A DNA stretch of 64,000 nucleotides from Pricia antarctica (GTDB taxonomy: Bacteria > Bacteroidota > Bacteroidia > Flavobacteriales > Flavobacteriaceae): the NCBI GenBank assembly GCA_011050085.1, contig DRGL01000051.1, positions 102,547 through 166,546 on the forward strand, in the 5' to 3' direction. Positions 26,182-36,661 of the stretch are shown here, piece by piece. Both the position numbers and the translations under genes were made by a program. Positions within the stretch are counted from its first letter, which is position 1, and the number at the start of each line of letters is the position of its first letter. The notes below the pieces were generated by a model. That model was given only the letters and a program-made list of their open reading frames with translations. It made no database searches and had not been told where the DNA came from.

Positions 26182-28371
26182 CTAAGAGACGATATTTTTA
26201 TCCAAATTTAATGGCATTTCACGAAGGCGTTTGCCGGTCAGCCTAAAAACAGCGTTAGCTATAGCCGCACCGATAGGTCCCAGCGGGGGTTCGCCGACTG
26301 CACCGGGCACTTCAGCCCCCTGCAAAAGCACCACATCAATTTCCTTGGGAGCGTGTTTCATTAATGCCATTTGGTATGGGCCATAGATTGTTGGGGTCAA
26401 TGCGCCATCAACCACTTCCATCTTTTCGTATAGAACTGCACTGATGCCCATGATGATAGCACCCTCACATTGTGCACGGACCTGATCAGGATTTACCACC
26501 AGTCCGGGATCCATGGCACAGGTCACTTTATGCACTTTAATTTCAGCCTCGTGAATCGATACTTCAACAACTTGGGCACAGGGCGTATTGGTGTCCGTCG
26601 AAACCGCGAAGCCCATCGCTTTTCCATTAATAACCTCATCTGAATATCCGGATTTTTCCACTACGGCTTCAATAACGGATTTTAAACGTTTGCCGCGGCC
26701 ATCATCTTGAATATGTGCCAGTCGAAATTCTGCGGGATTCCGATTCGTTTTTACTGCCAACTCGTCCATAAAACTTTCGATGGCAAAGGTGTTGGCCAAA
26801 AGGCCTAAGCTGCGCCACCAACTCGTGGCAAAAGGAAGCTTTACCCGCCACGAAATGGCCTGGTAATTTGCTATGGCTCCGTATTGTATCATTCCACCAC
26901 GCCATGCCCCTAAATCAGCCCCTAACACGGGCTCCGCAATTCTGGGTACTATAGGCGACCCAAATGCTACGTCTCCACTTGAAACATTGTGTTCCAAAGC
27001 TTCGATTGTACCGTCGATTTTCAATTTTGCTTTCAAAACGTGATGTGTCGGCGGCCGAAAAGTATCGTTCTGAAATTCTTCTTTCCGGGTGAAAAAACAC
27101 TTAACTGGTTTACCAACGGCTTTTGAAAGCACTGCGGCCTGCACGGCATTGGGCGTATGTAAACGTCGACCGAACCCGCCGCCCAAAAATGTTGGGACAA
27201 CATTGACCTCGTTCTTGTCGAGGTCTAATCGTTTGGCAATTTCATCACGAGTCAGACCCACAACTTGGGTAGAAATCATAACGGTTACCCGCTCGCCTTC
27301 GACTGACGCCAAGGCGCCATTTGGCTCGAGTTGGGCGTGTGCCCCGATGGGACTCCAATATTCAGAAATTATAGTTTCCGTCGGATCCTCTAAGCTTTCG
27401 TCAGGATGGCCTTCCTTTTGAATTACATAGGCTTTTCCTTTGCCAACTTCGACCATCGCCCTTATATCCGCCGTACTCCAATTTTTATCGGTTTCCCATT
27501 CCACTTCAATGGCGTCCTTGGCATTATGTGCTTCAATGTAAGAATTGGCTACCACCCCTACGAAATCCTTCTCCTTTATAATTTTTACCACCCCGGGCAT
27601 ATTTTCGGCCTTACTAGTGTTCGCATCGATATACTTCGCCCCAATCAATGATGGACGGGCAACGGCACCATAGAGCATATCAGGCAAAGTAGCATCCATG
27701 CCGAAGATAGGAGCACCGAAGACCTTATCGTTCAAGTCGACACGGGCAATTGGTTTACCAATGAATTTATAGTCCGACAGCGATTTTAATTTAGGCGTAT
27801 CGGGTACTTTCCAATCTTTTACACCCATAACCGCCTCTGCATAGGTCATTGATTTGCCCCCCCCAGTAATTACGCCATCAGTAATCGACAAATCGGAAGT
27901 GTTCACGTTCAGCTTTTTTGCCGCTTCACTTGAAATCATTTCCCTCATGGTAGCGGCCAGTTCGCGCAGCGGCATCCAAAGCGAAGAGATGGAAGTACTA
28001 CCACCGGTAGCAAAGCCGTCGACGTTACCAGAAGCACTATTTGCGTGCACCACCCGCATTTGGGTCATTGAGACCTCCAATTCGTCAGCCGCCATCTGGG
28101 CGAGGCCGGTGAACGTACCTTGACCCATTTCAACCTTAGGGCTATGTAGAACTATGTAATTATCTGTGGTAACCTCGAACCAAACAATGGGTGTGTCTGT
28201 ATTTCCCGAAAATGGGGCGTCTGCGGTATTGATTGCGCCTGCGACGACCCTACGTATAGGGTTTCGAAACAAATAAGTGCCTAAAGCGAGAACACCGGCC
28301 GTACCTAAACCACCACGGACTAAAAAGGAACGGCGTGAAACTTTTTTCGTATTCTTTTTATCTTGGTTCAA
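26182..28371 (-). CDS. Molybdenum hydroxylase large subunit (IorB-like, aldehyde oxidase/xanthine dehydrogenase family)
   Basis: A 729-residue molybdopterin-binding subunit. It begins with a Tat signal (SRRSFLVRGGLGTAGVLALG), so it works in the periplasm. Moco-binding motifs typical of the isoquinoline 1-oxidoreductase beta type follow: KVEMGQGTFTGLAQMAADEL, FLGGGFGRRLHTPNAVQAA and the region with the catalytic Glu, AVGEPPLGPIGAAIANAVF near the C-terminus. It hydroxylates an aldehyde or N-heterocycle and passes electrons to the [2Fe-2S] subunit. Its start is three bases from the stop of that upstream gene. The substrate is not identifiable. Confidence 0.93.
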   Translation of the reverse strand: MNQDKKNTKKVSRRSFLVRGGLGTAGVLALGTYLFRNPIRRVVAGAINTADAPFSGNTDTPIVWFEVTTDNYIVLHSPKVEMGQGTFTGLAQMAADELEVSMTQMRVVHANSASGNVDGFATGGSTSISSLWMPLRELAATMREMISSEAAKKLNVNTSDLSITDGVITGGGKSMTYAEAVMGVKDWKVPDTPKLKSLSDYKFIGKPIARVDLNDKVFGAPIFGMDATLPDMLYGAVARPSLIGAKYIDANTSKAENMPGVVKIIKEKDFVGVVANSYIEAHNAKDAIEVEWETDKNWSTADIRAMVEVGKGKAYVIQKEGHPDESLEDPTETIISEYWSPIGAHAQLEPNGALASVEGERVTVMISTQVVGLTRDEIAKRLDLDKNEVNVVPTFLGGGFGRRLHTPNAVQAAVLSKAVGKPVKCFFTRKEEFQNDTFRPPTHHVLKAKLKIDGTIEALEHNVSSGDVAFGSPIVPRIAEPVLGADLGAWRGGMIQYGAIANYQAISWRVKLPFATSWWRSLGLLANTFAIESFMDELAVKTNRNPAEFRLAHIQDDGRGKRLKSVIEAVVEKSGYSDEVINGKAMGFAVSTDTNTPCAQVVEVSIHEAEIKVHKVTCAMDPGLVVNPDQVRAQCEGAIIMGISAVLYEKMEVVDGALTPTIYGPYQMALMKHAPKEIDVVLLQGAEVPGAVGEPPLGPIGAAIANAVFRLTGKRLREMPLNLDKNIVS

Positions 28372-28374
28372 AAG

Positions 28375-28866
28375 CTATGTGTTTTGAGATTCCGGCAATG
28401 GTAATGAAGACATTAATGCGGCAGCCCTATGAATGGCCTTCCGCATTCGGTAATACGTAGCGCAGCGACAAACATTAATGATGTTTTTATCAATATCATC
28501 ATCCGTTGGGCTAGACACTTTTTCGAGCAAAGCCGCCGTAGCCATCATAAAACCGGGCTGGCAGTAGCCGCATTGCGGAACCACCTCCTCTATCCACGCC
28601 TGTTGTACGGGGTGCGGATTTTTTTCATCACCCAGACCTTCGATAGTAGTTATTTGTTTTCCTTCTGCAAATTTTACCGCATACGAACAAGATCGTACCG
28701 CCTCACCGTCAACGTGAACCGTACAGGCGCCACAAGCCGCTTTTCCACAACCGAATTTAGTTCCTTTCAATTCCAGCATGTCCCTGATAACCCATAATAA
28801 AGGTGTGTTTTCATCGGCAATTTCGATGGTATGAGAGGTACTGTTTACAGTCAACGCTAGCGTCAT
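28375..28866 (-). CDS. [2Fe-2S] small subunit of molybdenum hydroxylase (IorA-like)
   Basis: A 163-residue iron-sulfur subunit. The plant-type N-terminal cluster is bound by CGKAACGACTVHVDGEAVRSC (about residues 39-60), and the C-terminal four-helix domain binds the second cluster through CGYCQPGFMM and VCRCATYYRMRKAI. There is no signal peptide; the related enzymes are exported as a complex with the Tat signal of the large subunit. It sits directly between the cytochrome and the large-subunit genes, with gaps of 9 and 3 bp, so the three are one operon. Confidence 0.94.
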   Translation of the reverse strand: MTLALTVNSTSHTIEIADENTPLLWVIRDMLELKGTKFGCGKAACGACTVHVDGEAVRSCSYAVKFAEGKQITTIEGLGDEKNPHPVQQAWIEEVVPQCGYCQPGFMMATAALLEKVSSPTDDDIDKNIINVCRCATYYRMRKAIHRAAALMSSLPLPESQNT

Positions 28867-28875
28867 ATTTTCTTT

Positions 28876-29487
28876 TTATTCAGATGGAATTACAGCCCCA
28901 TTTGCGAACCACTGTTTAACGGCAGTTTTGAATTCCGCTTCCGATACTGGAGGAACTTCCCGTAATTTTCCGCTAGCATCGACTCCAGGTTGCCAGGCCC
29001 ATAAGACCAGTTCATCCTCGGTCATATGTTTTACGAGCGCTTTATGATCTTTACCACCATTGGTTTTCATGTTGAGCATACTTTCAGCTATTTCGGCCCG
29101 GGATAATCCCTCCCAAGCCATTGAGGCTGGTGCAAGTCCCCAATGCGGTGCGCCGGGAACCCCGGAGTAGGCATTATTTTCAGGCTGGTGACAGGTGGTA
29201 CACTTAATGGCTTGAAATCCGTGATCATTTTCACCTCCGGCCACTCCAAAATTATGGGGATGGCTTTCATCACCCTGCTTAGGAATATTATCGTTGGGGT
29301 GGCAGTTCATGCAACGTTGATGGGTCAGTACGTCCATCATTTTATCAAAATTCCGATTTGGCAAAGGCGAATCGGATTGATTATAAACAACAGCTGTATA
29401 TTCGGAAGTTGCTACCGAATCTGTGAAGCCAACTATCAGACCAGCAAACAACAGCAGAGAAAATATCAATGCAATTTTAACATTCAT
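28876..29487 (-). CDS. Diheme cytochrome c, partner of the molybdenum hydroxylase
   Basis: A 203-residue exported protein; the ATG at 29487 opens a hydrophobic signal (MNVKIALIFSLLLFAGLIVG) and is preferred over a TTG 12 bases upstream. Two heme c sites are visible: CMNCH (near residue 55) and CTTCH (near 96), with additional His/Met residues as possible axial ligands. It is the first gene of the operon with the IorAB-like subunits and likely accepts their electrons in the periplasm. NCBI-type names for such proteins include isoquinoline 1-oxidoreductase subunit. Electron-acceptor role is inference from context. Confidence 0.88.
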   Translation of the reverse strand: MNVKIALIFSLLLFAGLIVGFTDSVATSEYTAVVYNQSDSPLPNRNFDKMMDVLTHQRCMNCHPNDNIPKQGDESHPHNFGVAGGENDHGFQAIKCTTCHQPENNAYSGVPGAPHWGLAPASMAWEGLSRAEIAESMLNMKTNGGKDHKALVKHMTEDELVLWAWQPGVDASGKLREVPPVSEAEFKTAVKQWFANGAVIPSE

Positions 29488-29539
29488 AGGGTATATCAAT
29501 AGATACTTTCTTAAAAGTAATTCTTTTTAAGGGGATGCA

Positions 29540-30469
29540 TCACGACTTTGGTAAAAATACTTCCGCCATCATACAGCGAGCACTTCCACCTCCGCAGGTT
29601 TCTATGGTTTCTAAAGAACTATGTACAATTCCGCAATGTTGCTCTATCGAAGAAATCTGTAAAGGGGTCAAACTAGCATAGGCTTGGGTGCTCATCACCA
29701 ATAAGGGTTCGTTATCAGTGCCTAGTACTTGTAGCATATTACCCGCGAAATGGTGCATCTGGGCTTCTGTTATGGTTACTATTTCTTTCCCATCTTTTTT
29801 CAAATGGTCAACAACAAACTTTTTTTCCTTTTTATCATCAATAGTATCTAGACAGATAACCGCAAAGGTGTCGGCCAAACACATCATAACGTTGGTATGA
29901 TAGATGGGCATACGCCTGCCACCAACGGATTGGTTGGCGATAAAAATAACGGGGGCATAATCAAAATCTTCGCAAAATTCGATAAACAAAACTTCATCGG
30001 CCCTGTCGGAAAGTGCGCAATATGCTTTTTTATTAACGCGATCTAAGGCCATGCTGCCTGTAGCTTCCAAGAAAAAACCTTCAGACTCGGCGGCCGTATA
30101 ATCCATAACACTTTTGATGATGAAACCATCTTCCTCTAAAATATCCATAATATCGTTCCGCCTTTCTTTGCGGCGATTTTCCGCAAACATGGGATAAAGA
30201 CCGACAACGCCATCGTCATGAAACGAAATCCAATTATTGGGAAAAATGGAATCTGGGGTATCCGGATTTTTTGTATCCTCCACAACAATTACGTGTACGC
30301 CCCTTTTGCGTAGAACCGATACAAAAGTGTCGAATTCTTCCTGTGCCTTAGCGTTTAAGACTGAGTTTTGGGCATCAATATCCTTTTGAAAATAATTGTT
30401 TACTGCAGTCTGTTCGTTCATCCGAAAATTTACCGGGCGTATCATTAAAATAGAATTGGTACTTTGCAT
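29540..30469 (-). CDS. ctlX: Citrulline hydrolase CtlX-type amidinotransferase-fold protein
   Basis: A 309-residue guanidino/ureido hydrolase of the amidinotransferase superfamily, closest to CtlX, which hydrolyses citrulline to ornithine, CO2 and ammonia. The family opening SILMIRPVNFRMNEQTAVNNYF is present, then FPNNWISFHDDGVVGLYPM, the acidic site in FFLEATGSMALDR, the catalytic His in YHTNVMM, and the catalytic Cys in CGGGSARCMMAEVFL near residue 301. It is cytoplasmic. Another amidinotransferase-fold protein lies 600 bp downstream. No SD sequence precedes it. Confidence 0.9.
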   Translation of the reverse strand: MQSTNSILMIRPVNFRMNEQTAVNNYFQKDIDAQNSVLNAKAQEEFDTFVSVLRKRGVHVIVVEDTKNPDTPDSIFPNNWISFHDDGVVGLYPMFAENRRKERRNDIMDILEEDGFIIKSVMDYTAAESEGFFLEATGSMALDRVNKKAYCALSDRADEVLFIEFCEDFDYAPVIFIANQSVGGRRMPIYHTNVMMCLADTFAVICLDTIDDKKEKKFVVDHLKKDGKEIVTITEAQMHHFAGNMLQVLGTDNEPLLVMSTQAYASLTPLQISSIEQHCGIVHSSLETIETCGGGSARCMMAEVFLPKS

Positions 30470-30584
30470 TATGTATATTGGAATTTTATTTTATAAATTG
30501 ATTTGAGTCGTGGTTTGTCTTAACTTTTAAATAAGCACAATATCGTAGTGAACACAAGCTATGTACTTACGAATTTAAATTATC

Positions 30585-30989
30585 ATGTCAGGAGAAACAA
30601 GTTTAAAAATACTACTACAACAAATGAAGCCTGAGCTGCATCTCGGCGAATACATATTTACAAACGTTGAAAATACCGAACATATTTCAAGAAGCGATAT
30701 TCTATGTGAGTTCAAGGAAACCGAAGGCACTACAATAATCATTGAACGGAAAAAAGCTGATGCTCTTGGCCTGAAGTATGATCAGATAACTTCTTGGATA
30801 ACCTTGAAGGTCCATTCATCATTACAAGCCGTAGGTTTTACCGCTGCTTTCTCTACCGCCTTGACCAAGGAAAATATAGCCTGCAATGTTATTGCCGGCT
30901 ATTATCACGATCATATATTTGTACATCATACTGATGCGGAAAAGGCCATTGCAATTCTAAATAGACTCTCAGAAAATCAAATGCCTTGA
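30585..30989 (+). CDS. ACT-domain protein of unknown function
   Basis: A 134-residue cytoplasmic protein of the small ACT-domain family related to COG3602. The opening LKILLQQMKPELHLGEYIF and the closing AGYYHDHIFVHHTDAEKAIAIL are hallmarks; the two halves resemble tandem ACT-like folds that bind amino acids. It is transcribed divergently from ctlX with a 115-bp shared gap and convergently with the DDAH-family gene, so an amino-acid sensing role tied to arginine or citrulline use is possible, but this is inference. Confidence 0.8.
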   Translation: MSGETSLKILLQQMKPELHLGEYIFTNVENTEHISRSDILCEFKETEGTTIIIERKKADALGLKYDQITSWITLKVHSSLQAVGFTAAFSTALTKENIACNVIAGYYHDHIFVHHTDAEKAIAILNRLSENQMP

Positions 30990-31093
30990 AAGCGCTCTAT
31001 ACCGAATTGCAAGTTTGAACGAATCATGTTGCCAGCGCTTCAGTGGCTCATTATGAAAACTTGAAAGCAATACAGTCTTGAATCTGTTGTTCA

Positions 31094-32008
31094 CTACTCC
31101 CTCACTAAGGGTAACGTACTGCATCGCAATAAACCTTCTTGCTTAGCAATTTCCGAATAGGGAATCTCCTCTACAGTGAACCCCTGATCTCGCAACCAGT
31201 CATTTAGACGCGTGAAACTACGCTCGGATACCACCACATCGGGCGAGATGGAAAAAACGTTGCTGAACATGCGATACATTTCTTCTTCAGTTATCTCGAA
31301 AACATTTTCTTTTCCAAAAAAATCCACCAACCACAGATATTCCGATTCAACCAGAAATCCGTTTTTATGCAATATGGCCTTGCCCCTACCCAAAGGTTGG
31401 AAACAGCAATCAAGATGCAAGGCATTCTGCATGGCCTGTGTATTTGATTTACGAAGTTCGAAAGACTTTATAGTTTTAGCTGGAAATTGTTCTGTTATAA
31501 AGTCGACCGCTGCTCGATTGGTGCGTGCCGTAATATACTCGGAATAGTCGCTTGCCGTATAAGTACCTATAAAAATATAGTCGTTCCAAGGCATTACATC
31601 ACCACCTTCTACATGTACTTCCTCAGGAGGATGTAGTATATTTTTATCGTCAATCTTATCGAGAACATGTAAAATTGCTTCAACCTCTTTCTCTCTATCG
31701 GGAAGGATGTTGGCTGTTATTAGTTTATTGCCGATCACAAATGCGATGTCACGAGAGAAAATCTGATTGCAGTTAGTCAAAACCTCAGGTCGATAAACTT
31801 TCACCCCATATTTGGCGAAAACCTTGGCAAATGCATCCATCTCTCTGGTCATATCGGATTCATTTGGATAGGTGCCCGCTAAAATATGTTCAAGAGATTT
31901 TGGATCATAGGCTTCATCGGGCGTGGGAATCGGACCAGGACTTTCAGCCGTTCCTAAAACCACAGCTTTAAGGGTGGAAATTTCGTCGTTTATATTTAAT
32001 TGTAGCAT
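31094..32008 (-). CDS. Dimethylarginine dimethylaminohydrolase/amidinotransferase family protein
   Basis: A 304-residue protein; the ATG at 32008 (MLQLNINDEISTLKAVVLG) matches the family start better than one 18 bp upstream. Catalytic features of the guanidine-modifying fold are visible: EGGDVMPWNDYIFIG (Glu/Asp), the His in ALHLDCCFQPLG, and the Cys in LRCSTLPLVRE at the C-terminus. It should hydrolyse or transfer an amidino group from arginine or a derivative. It lies 145 bp downstream of gltA on the same strand, separated by a terminator. The exact substrate cannot be fixed from sequence. Confidence 0.85.
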   Translation of the reverse strand: MLQLNINDEISTLKAVVLGTAESPGPIPTPDEAYDPKSLEHILAGTYPNESDMTREMDAFAKVFAKYGVKVYRPEVLTNCNQIFSRDIAFVIGNKLITANILPDREKEVEAILHVLDKIDDKNILHPPEEVHVEGGDVMPWNDYIFIGTYTASDYSEYITARTNRAAVDFITEQFPAKTIKSFELRKSNTQAMQNALHLDCCFQPLGRGKAILHKNGFLVESEYLWLVDFFGKENVFEITEEEMYRMFSNVFSISPDVVVSERSFTRLNDWLRDQGFTVEEIPYSEIAKQEGLLRCSTLPLVRE

Positions 32009-32091
32009 TGAAATGTATTTAGGCAAAGATAGATCGGTAGGCCATGAAAATTACGGATTGATAGCAACTAAAACCGAAAAATTACTTGTTT

Positions 32092-32128
32092 CAAAAAACA
32101 AAACCTGCCCTTTTGTTCGGGCAGGTTA
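32092..32128 (-). terminator. Rho-independent terminator of gltA
   Basis: Inverted repeat AACCTGCCC (32102-32110) and GGGCAGGTT (32119-32127) with an 8-base loop. On the minus strand it is followed by TTGTTTTTTG, 25 bp past the gltA stop. Confidence 0.85.
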
Positions 32129-32152
32129 GAAACATTTATAGAATTAAGCGGA

Positions 32153-33439
32153 CTATCTTTTATCGACCTCAACAAAAGGTCTATGGATTTCGCCAATATA
32201 AACCTGTCTTGGTCGACCTATCGGCTCACCGCGTAAGCGCATTTCGCGCCATTGTGCAATCCAACCCGGCAAACGGCCCAAGGCGAACATCACCGTAAAC
32301 ATTTCGGTAGGTATACCTAAAGCTCGATAAATAATACCGGAGTAAAAATCTACGTTCGGATATAATTTTCTATCAACAAAGTAGGAATCTTCCAAAGCCT
32401 CTTTTTCTAAACCTTTGGCTATCTCCAAGATTGGATCCTCAATTCCTAAATCGGCAAGTACATCATCGGCTGCCTTTTTAATAATTTTCGCCCTGGGATC
32501 GAAGTTCTTATATACTCTGTGACCAAAACCCATCAATCGAAAAGGATCATCCTTGTCTTTCGCTTTGGCCATATATTTTTTAGTATCCCCGCCATCTTTT
32601 TCGATAGCTTCCAACATCTCAAGCACTGCTTGGTTAGCACCGCCATGCAAAGGACCCCAAAGCGCGGAAATTCCTGCGGAAAGTGAGGCAAAAAGTCCTG
32701 CATGGGAAGAACCCACTATTCGCACCGTAGAGGTCGAACAGTTCTGTTCATGGTCTGCATGGAGTATCAGCAGCTTACGCAAAGCCTCAATTACAACATC
32801 GTTCTTTTTATAGGTCTGGCTCGGCCTTTTGAACATCATTTTATGAATGTTCTCTACGTAACCGAGGTCATCATCCCCATAATCTAAAGGAAGTCCTTTT
32901 TTCTTGCGTAACGTCCATGCAACCAATACCGGAAACTTCGCCAGAATACGAACTATAGCATGGTACATTTCCTTTTCGGACGAGACATCTACCGTAGTTG
33001 GATTAAAGGCTATAAGAGCACTAGTTAAAGAGGAAAGCACGCCCATGGGATGTGCTGATTTCGGAAATCCATCCAAAATCTTTTTCATTTCCTCATCAAC
33101 ATGTGATTCGTCAGTAATATCTTTATGAAATTTGGCCAACTGCTGCTTATCCGGTAATTCCCCAAAAATTAGTAAATACGCTACCTCTAAGAAATACGCC
33201 TTTTCAGCCAGCTCTTCAATAGCATACCCCCGATATCTTAAAATACCTTTTTCACCATCCAAAAAAGTTATGGCGCTTTCACAAGACCCAGTATTTTTAT
33301 ATCCAGGGTCTAACGTAATCAGACCCCCGGTGCTGGCTCTTAAAGTTTTAATATCGATGGCAAATTCGTCTTCGGTACCTTCAACGACCGGAAATTCATA
33401 TTTTTTGCCTTTGTATTCTAAAGTTGCTTTATCTGACAT
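32153..33439 (-). CDS. gltA: Citrate synthase
   Basis: A 428-residue type I citrate synthase condensing acetyl-CoA and oxaloacetate in the TCA cycle. Catalytic residues are in WGPLHGGANQAV (His), GFGHRVYKNFDPR (His) and NVDFYSGIIY (Asp). The N-terminal beta-rich extension (LEYKGKKYEFPVVEGTEDE) marks the hexameric NADH-sensitive type. It has a promoter-like sequence 33 bp upstream and a strong terminator downstream, so it is monocistronic. Confidence 0.97.
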   Translation of the reverse strand: MSDKATLEYKGKKYEFPVVEGTEDEFAIDIKTLRASTGGLITLDPGYKNTGSCESAITFLDGEKGILRYRGYAIEELAEKAYFLEVAYLLIFGELPDKQQLAKFHKDITDESHVDEEMKKILDGFPKSAHPMGVLSSLTSALIAFNPTTVDVSSEKEMYHAIVRILAKFPVLVAWTLRKKKGLPLDYGDDDLGYVENIHKMMFKRPSQTYKKNDVVIEALRKLLILHADHEQNCSTSTVRIVGSSHAGLFASLSAGISALWGPLHGGANQAVLEMLEAIEKDGGDTKKYMAKAKDKDDPFRLMGFGHRVYKNFDPRAKIIKKAADDVLADLGIEDPILEIAKGLEKEALEDSYFVDRKLYPNVDFYSGIIYRALGIPTEMFTVMFALGRLPGWIAQWREMRLRGEPIGRPRQVYIGEIHRPFVEVDKR

Positions 33440-33471
33440 TTGTGTGTATTACTTTGAAATTGAATGAATCG

Positions 33472-33502
33472 TAAATTTAAGGAAAACCGTACGTCTTAAC
33501 AA
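33472..33502 (-). promoter_or_regulatory. Putative gltA promoter
   Basis: On the minus strand TTG (33502-33500), a 20-base spacer, then TAAATTTA (33479-33472), close to the Bacteroidetes consensus with the final G replaced by A. It lies 33 bp before the ATG. Confidence 0.4.
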
Positions 33503-33570
33503 TTCGGCTATTCCTATTTGGGCAAGTTTTAACAAGCTATTTATTAAGAAGCAAATCGCTTAAAAGCATA

Positions 33571-35106
33571 TTAAAGTAGGTATAACTTTTCATAATAAGC
33601 ATCCAAGGATTTATCCCAGGTAAACCTCATTTTTTTGGCATTCGCCTGAATTTTTTTCCATTTGGGCCTATCGTTTTCCCATACTGTTAGGGCTTCATCG
33701 AATTTAACAACCATATCATCAAGCTTTCCCTGAAAGGTTTCTCCATCAAAGGCAAATCCTGTTTTCATATGTTCAACAGTATCTTTGAGTCCACCTGTAT
33801 GATGTACGAGACAAGGGTTGCCATTTCGCATGGCCAGCATCTGACTAATACCACATGGTTCAAAGAGGCTTGGCATAAAATAAAGGTCCGTTTCGAGATA
33901 CATGGAATCAATCAAATCTTCGGACTGTCCGTTTGTAAAAATAAAATTCTTATGTCTATAGCTCATACTACGAAAAAGCTCTTCATAATCGGGGTCTCCA
34001 GTACCCAATAGCATAAAAATACCACCCACCTTTTCAAGACGCTTCAGCATCTTTTCAAAGGATTCGGGAGAGCGCATAATAAAATAAAATTTCTGCTCGG
34101 TCAAACGTGCTACACTAGAAACAATGAATTTGGGCCGAACGGTAACAAATTCCATTATCTTCTCACCGGTATGCGCCAAAAAATCGGCCTTGTATTTCTT
34201 GGATTCGTCCTGCAACCAGCGAAATAAAGCCTTCACCGTGTTACGATAAAGAAGACCTTTTTCTGCCTCCCTAATATTATTGTAATTAGATGCATTAAGT
34301 ATACCGTATAAACGACCTTCATCATCAGCCCTTTGCAAGTCTCTCTCCAAGCTCTCCCCTCCTACGAATTCCGGCCTAGCACTAGGCAACATCACATCTT
34401 CTTTGTAAGAAGGGGATACCGTATGTACCGCGTCGGCGAAGCGTATGCCTACACCCATTAAGTTAATGCAGTTGTTATACTGAGGATCTTGTAAAGCGCC
34501 ATGGTCTAAAGGTATCTCTGGAAAGAAGTTATGTACAGAGGCATAATTATCATAAAACGGCCGAATACCCTGAATGGCAAGATTATGGATGCTATAGACG
34601 TAGCGCATCCTTTTCAAATCTTGGTAATTCGGGTGATAATTCTTAATGAAAAGCAATGCTGCCGAATGCCAATCGTGCATATGAACGATATCAAGATTTC
34701 CAAAAGCGCCGACTTTTATTGCTTCCGCTACCGCTGTATTAAACACCATAAATTTAATAAAGTCATTAAAGAATGGCTCCGTCGGGTCATCGTGGTAAAT
34801 ATGGGCAATACCTCCTTCCGTAATCTCTGGATGATGGATTACATAATGTGTAATGTTTTCAAATTCTTTTTTGGGCGTAACCTTGTACAACTCGGCATAA
34901 TGAGTAGTACCTTTTAAAGGAAAGTGTAGTCCCGTAAGAAGAGTACCTCCATGATGTAACCTAGAGTAAGATGGAACGACAACATGAACCATATCGCCAC
35001 GTTTTGCTATCTCCCTGGGCACATCACGAACAACATCACCCATACCTCCAGCCTTGCAATTAGGAATCCCATCGTTCTCGGCAGCTACAAAAAGGAAATT
35101 ATTCAT
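33571..35106 (-). CDS. GT5 glycogen/starch synthase
   Basis: A 511-residue GT-B fold glycosyltransferase of family GT5, adding glucose from a nucleotide sugar to an alpha-1,4-glucan. The N-terminal KxGG-type motif is NCKAGGMGDVVRDVPREI; HMHDWHSAALLF, the central VSSVARLTEQKFYFI and the C-terminal donor-site MPSLFEPCGISQMLAM plus HHTGGLKDTVEH support it. It is longer than the usual 470-residue bacterial GlgA. No glgB or glgC is next to it; neighbours are gltA and eno. I would not assign glgA firmly. Confidence 0.85.
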   Translation of the reverse strand: MNNFLFVAAENDGIPNCKAGGMGDVVRDVPREIAKRGDMVHVVVPSYSRLHHGGTLLTGLHFPLKGTTHYAELYKVTPKKEFENITHYVIHHPEITEGGIAHIYHDDPTEPFFNDFIKFMVFNTAVAEAIKVGAFGNLDIVHMHDWHSAALLFIKNYHPNYQDLKRMRYVYSIHNLAIQGIRPFYDNYASVHNFFPEIPLDHGALQDPQYNNCINLMGVGIRFADAVHTVSPSYKEDVMLPSARPEFVGGESLERDLQRADDEGRLYGILNASNYNNIREAEKGLLYRNTVKALFRWLQDESKKYKADFLAHTGEKIMEFVTVRPKFIVSSVARLTEQKFYFIMRSPESFEKMLKRLEKVGGIFMLLGTGDPDYEELFRSMSYRHKNFIFTNGQSEDLIDSMYLETDLYFMPSLFEPCGISQMLAMRNGNPCLVHHTGGLKDTVEHMKTGFAFDGETFQGKLDDMVVKFDEALTVWENDRPKWKKIQANAKKMRFTWDKSLDAYYEKLYLL

Positions 35107-35173
35107 GTATTCTTGATTAGTTTAAATTAGTTACAAAATCCGCGAATAAGTTAGGGAAACTTAATGATTTCGC

Positions 35174-35210
35174 AAAAAAAAAGCACTTCGTATTACGAAA
35201 AGCTTTTTTT
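35174..35210 (-). terminator. Terminator of eno
   Basis: A stem-loop AAAAAGCACTTCGT / ACGAAAAGCTTTTT with an ATT loop and two offset bases, flanked by A on one side and T on the other. It lies 60 bp past the eno stop and, by sequence, could end transcripts in either direction. Confidence 0.7.
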
Positions 35211-35269
35211 AATTGTTAAATAACAGAAAACCAATAAAAACGGGCGTTTGAATTTCCCATTGTAAGTTT

Positions 35270-36586
<1,317 letters not shown>

Positions 36587-36596
36587 TTAACAATTC

Positions 36597-36604
36597 CAAA
36601 TATA
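36597..36604 (-). promoter_or_regulatory. -7 promoter element of eno
   Basis: On the minus strand TATATTTG, an exact match to TAnnTTTG, lies 34 bp before the eno ATG. The expected -33 TTG is not seen at the usual distance, only a GTTAAG. Confidence 0.35.
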
Positions 36605-36661
36605 CGAAAGCGATAGAGTATTTCTTAACGGAATAGCTTTATATTATCGTTAACTTAAGAT

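Noticed and set aside
27089..27421. 110-codon open frame opposite the molybdenum hydroxylase gene
   Set aside because: It is antisense to a clear conserved gene, has no family features, and reflects codon bias of the true frame. The same holds for other long antisense frames, such as those inside ffh, secY and fusA.
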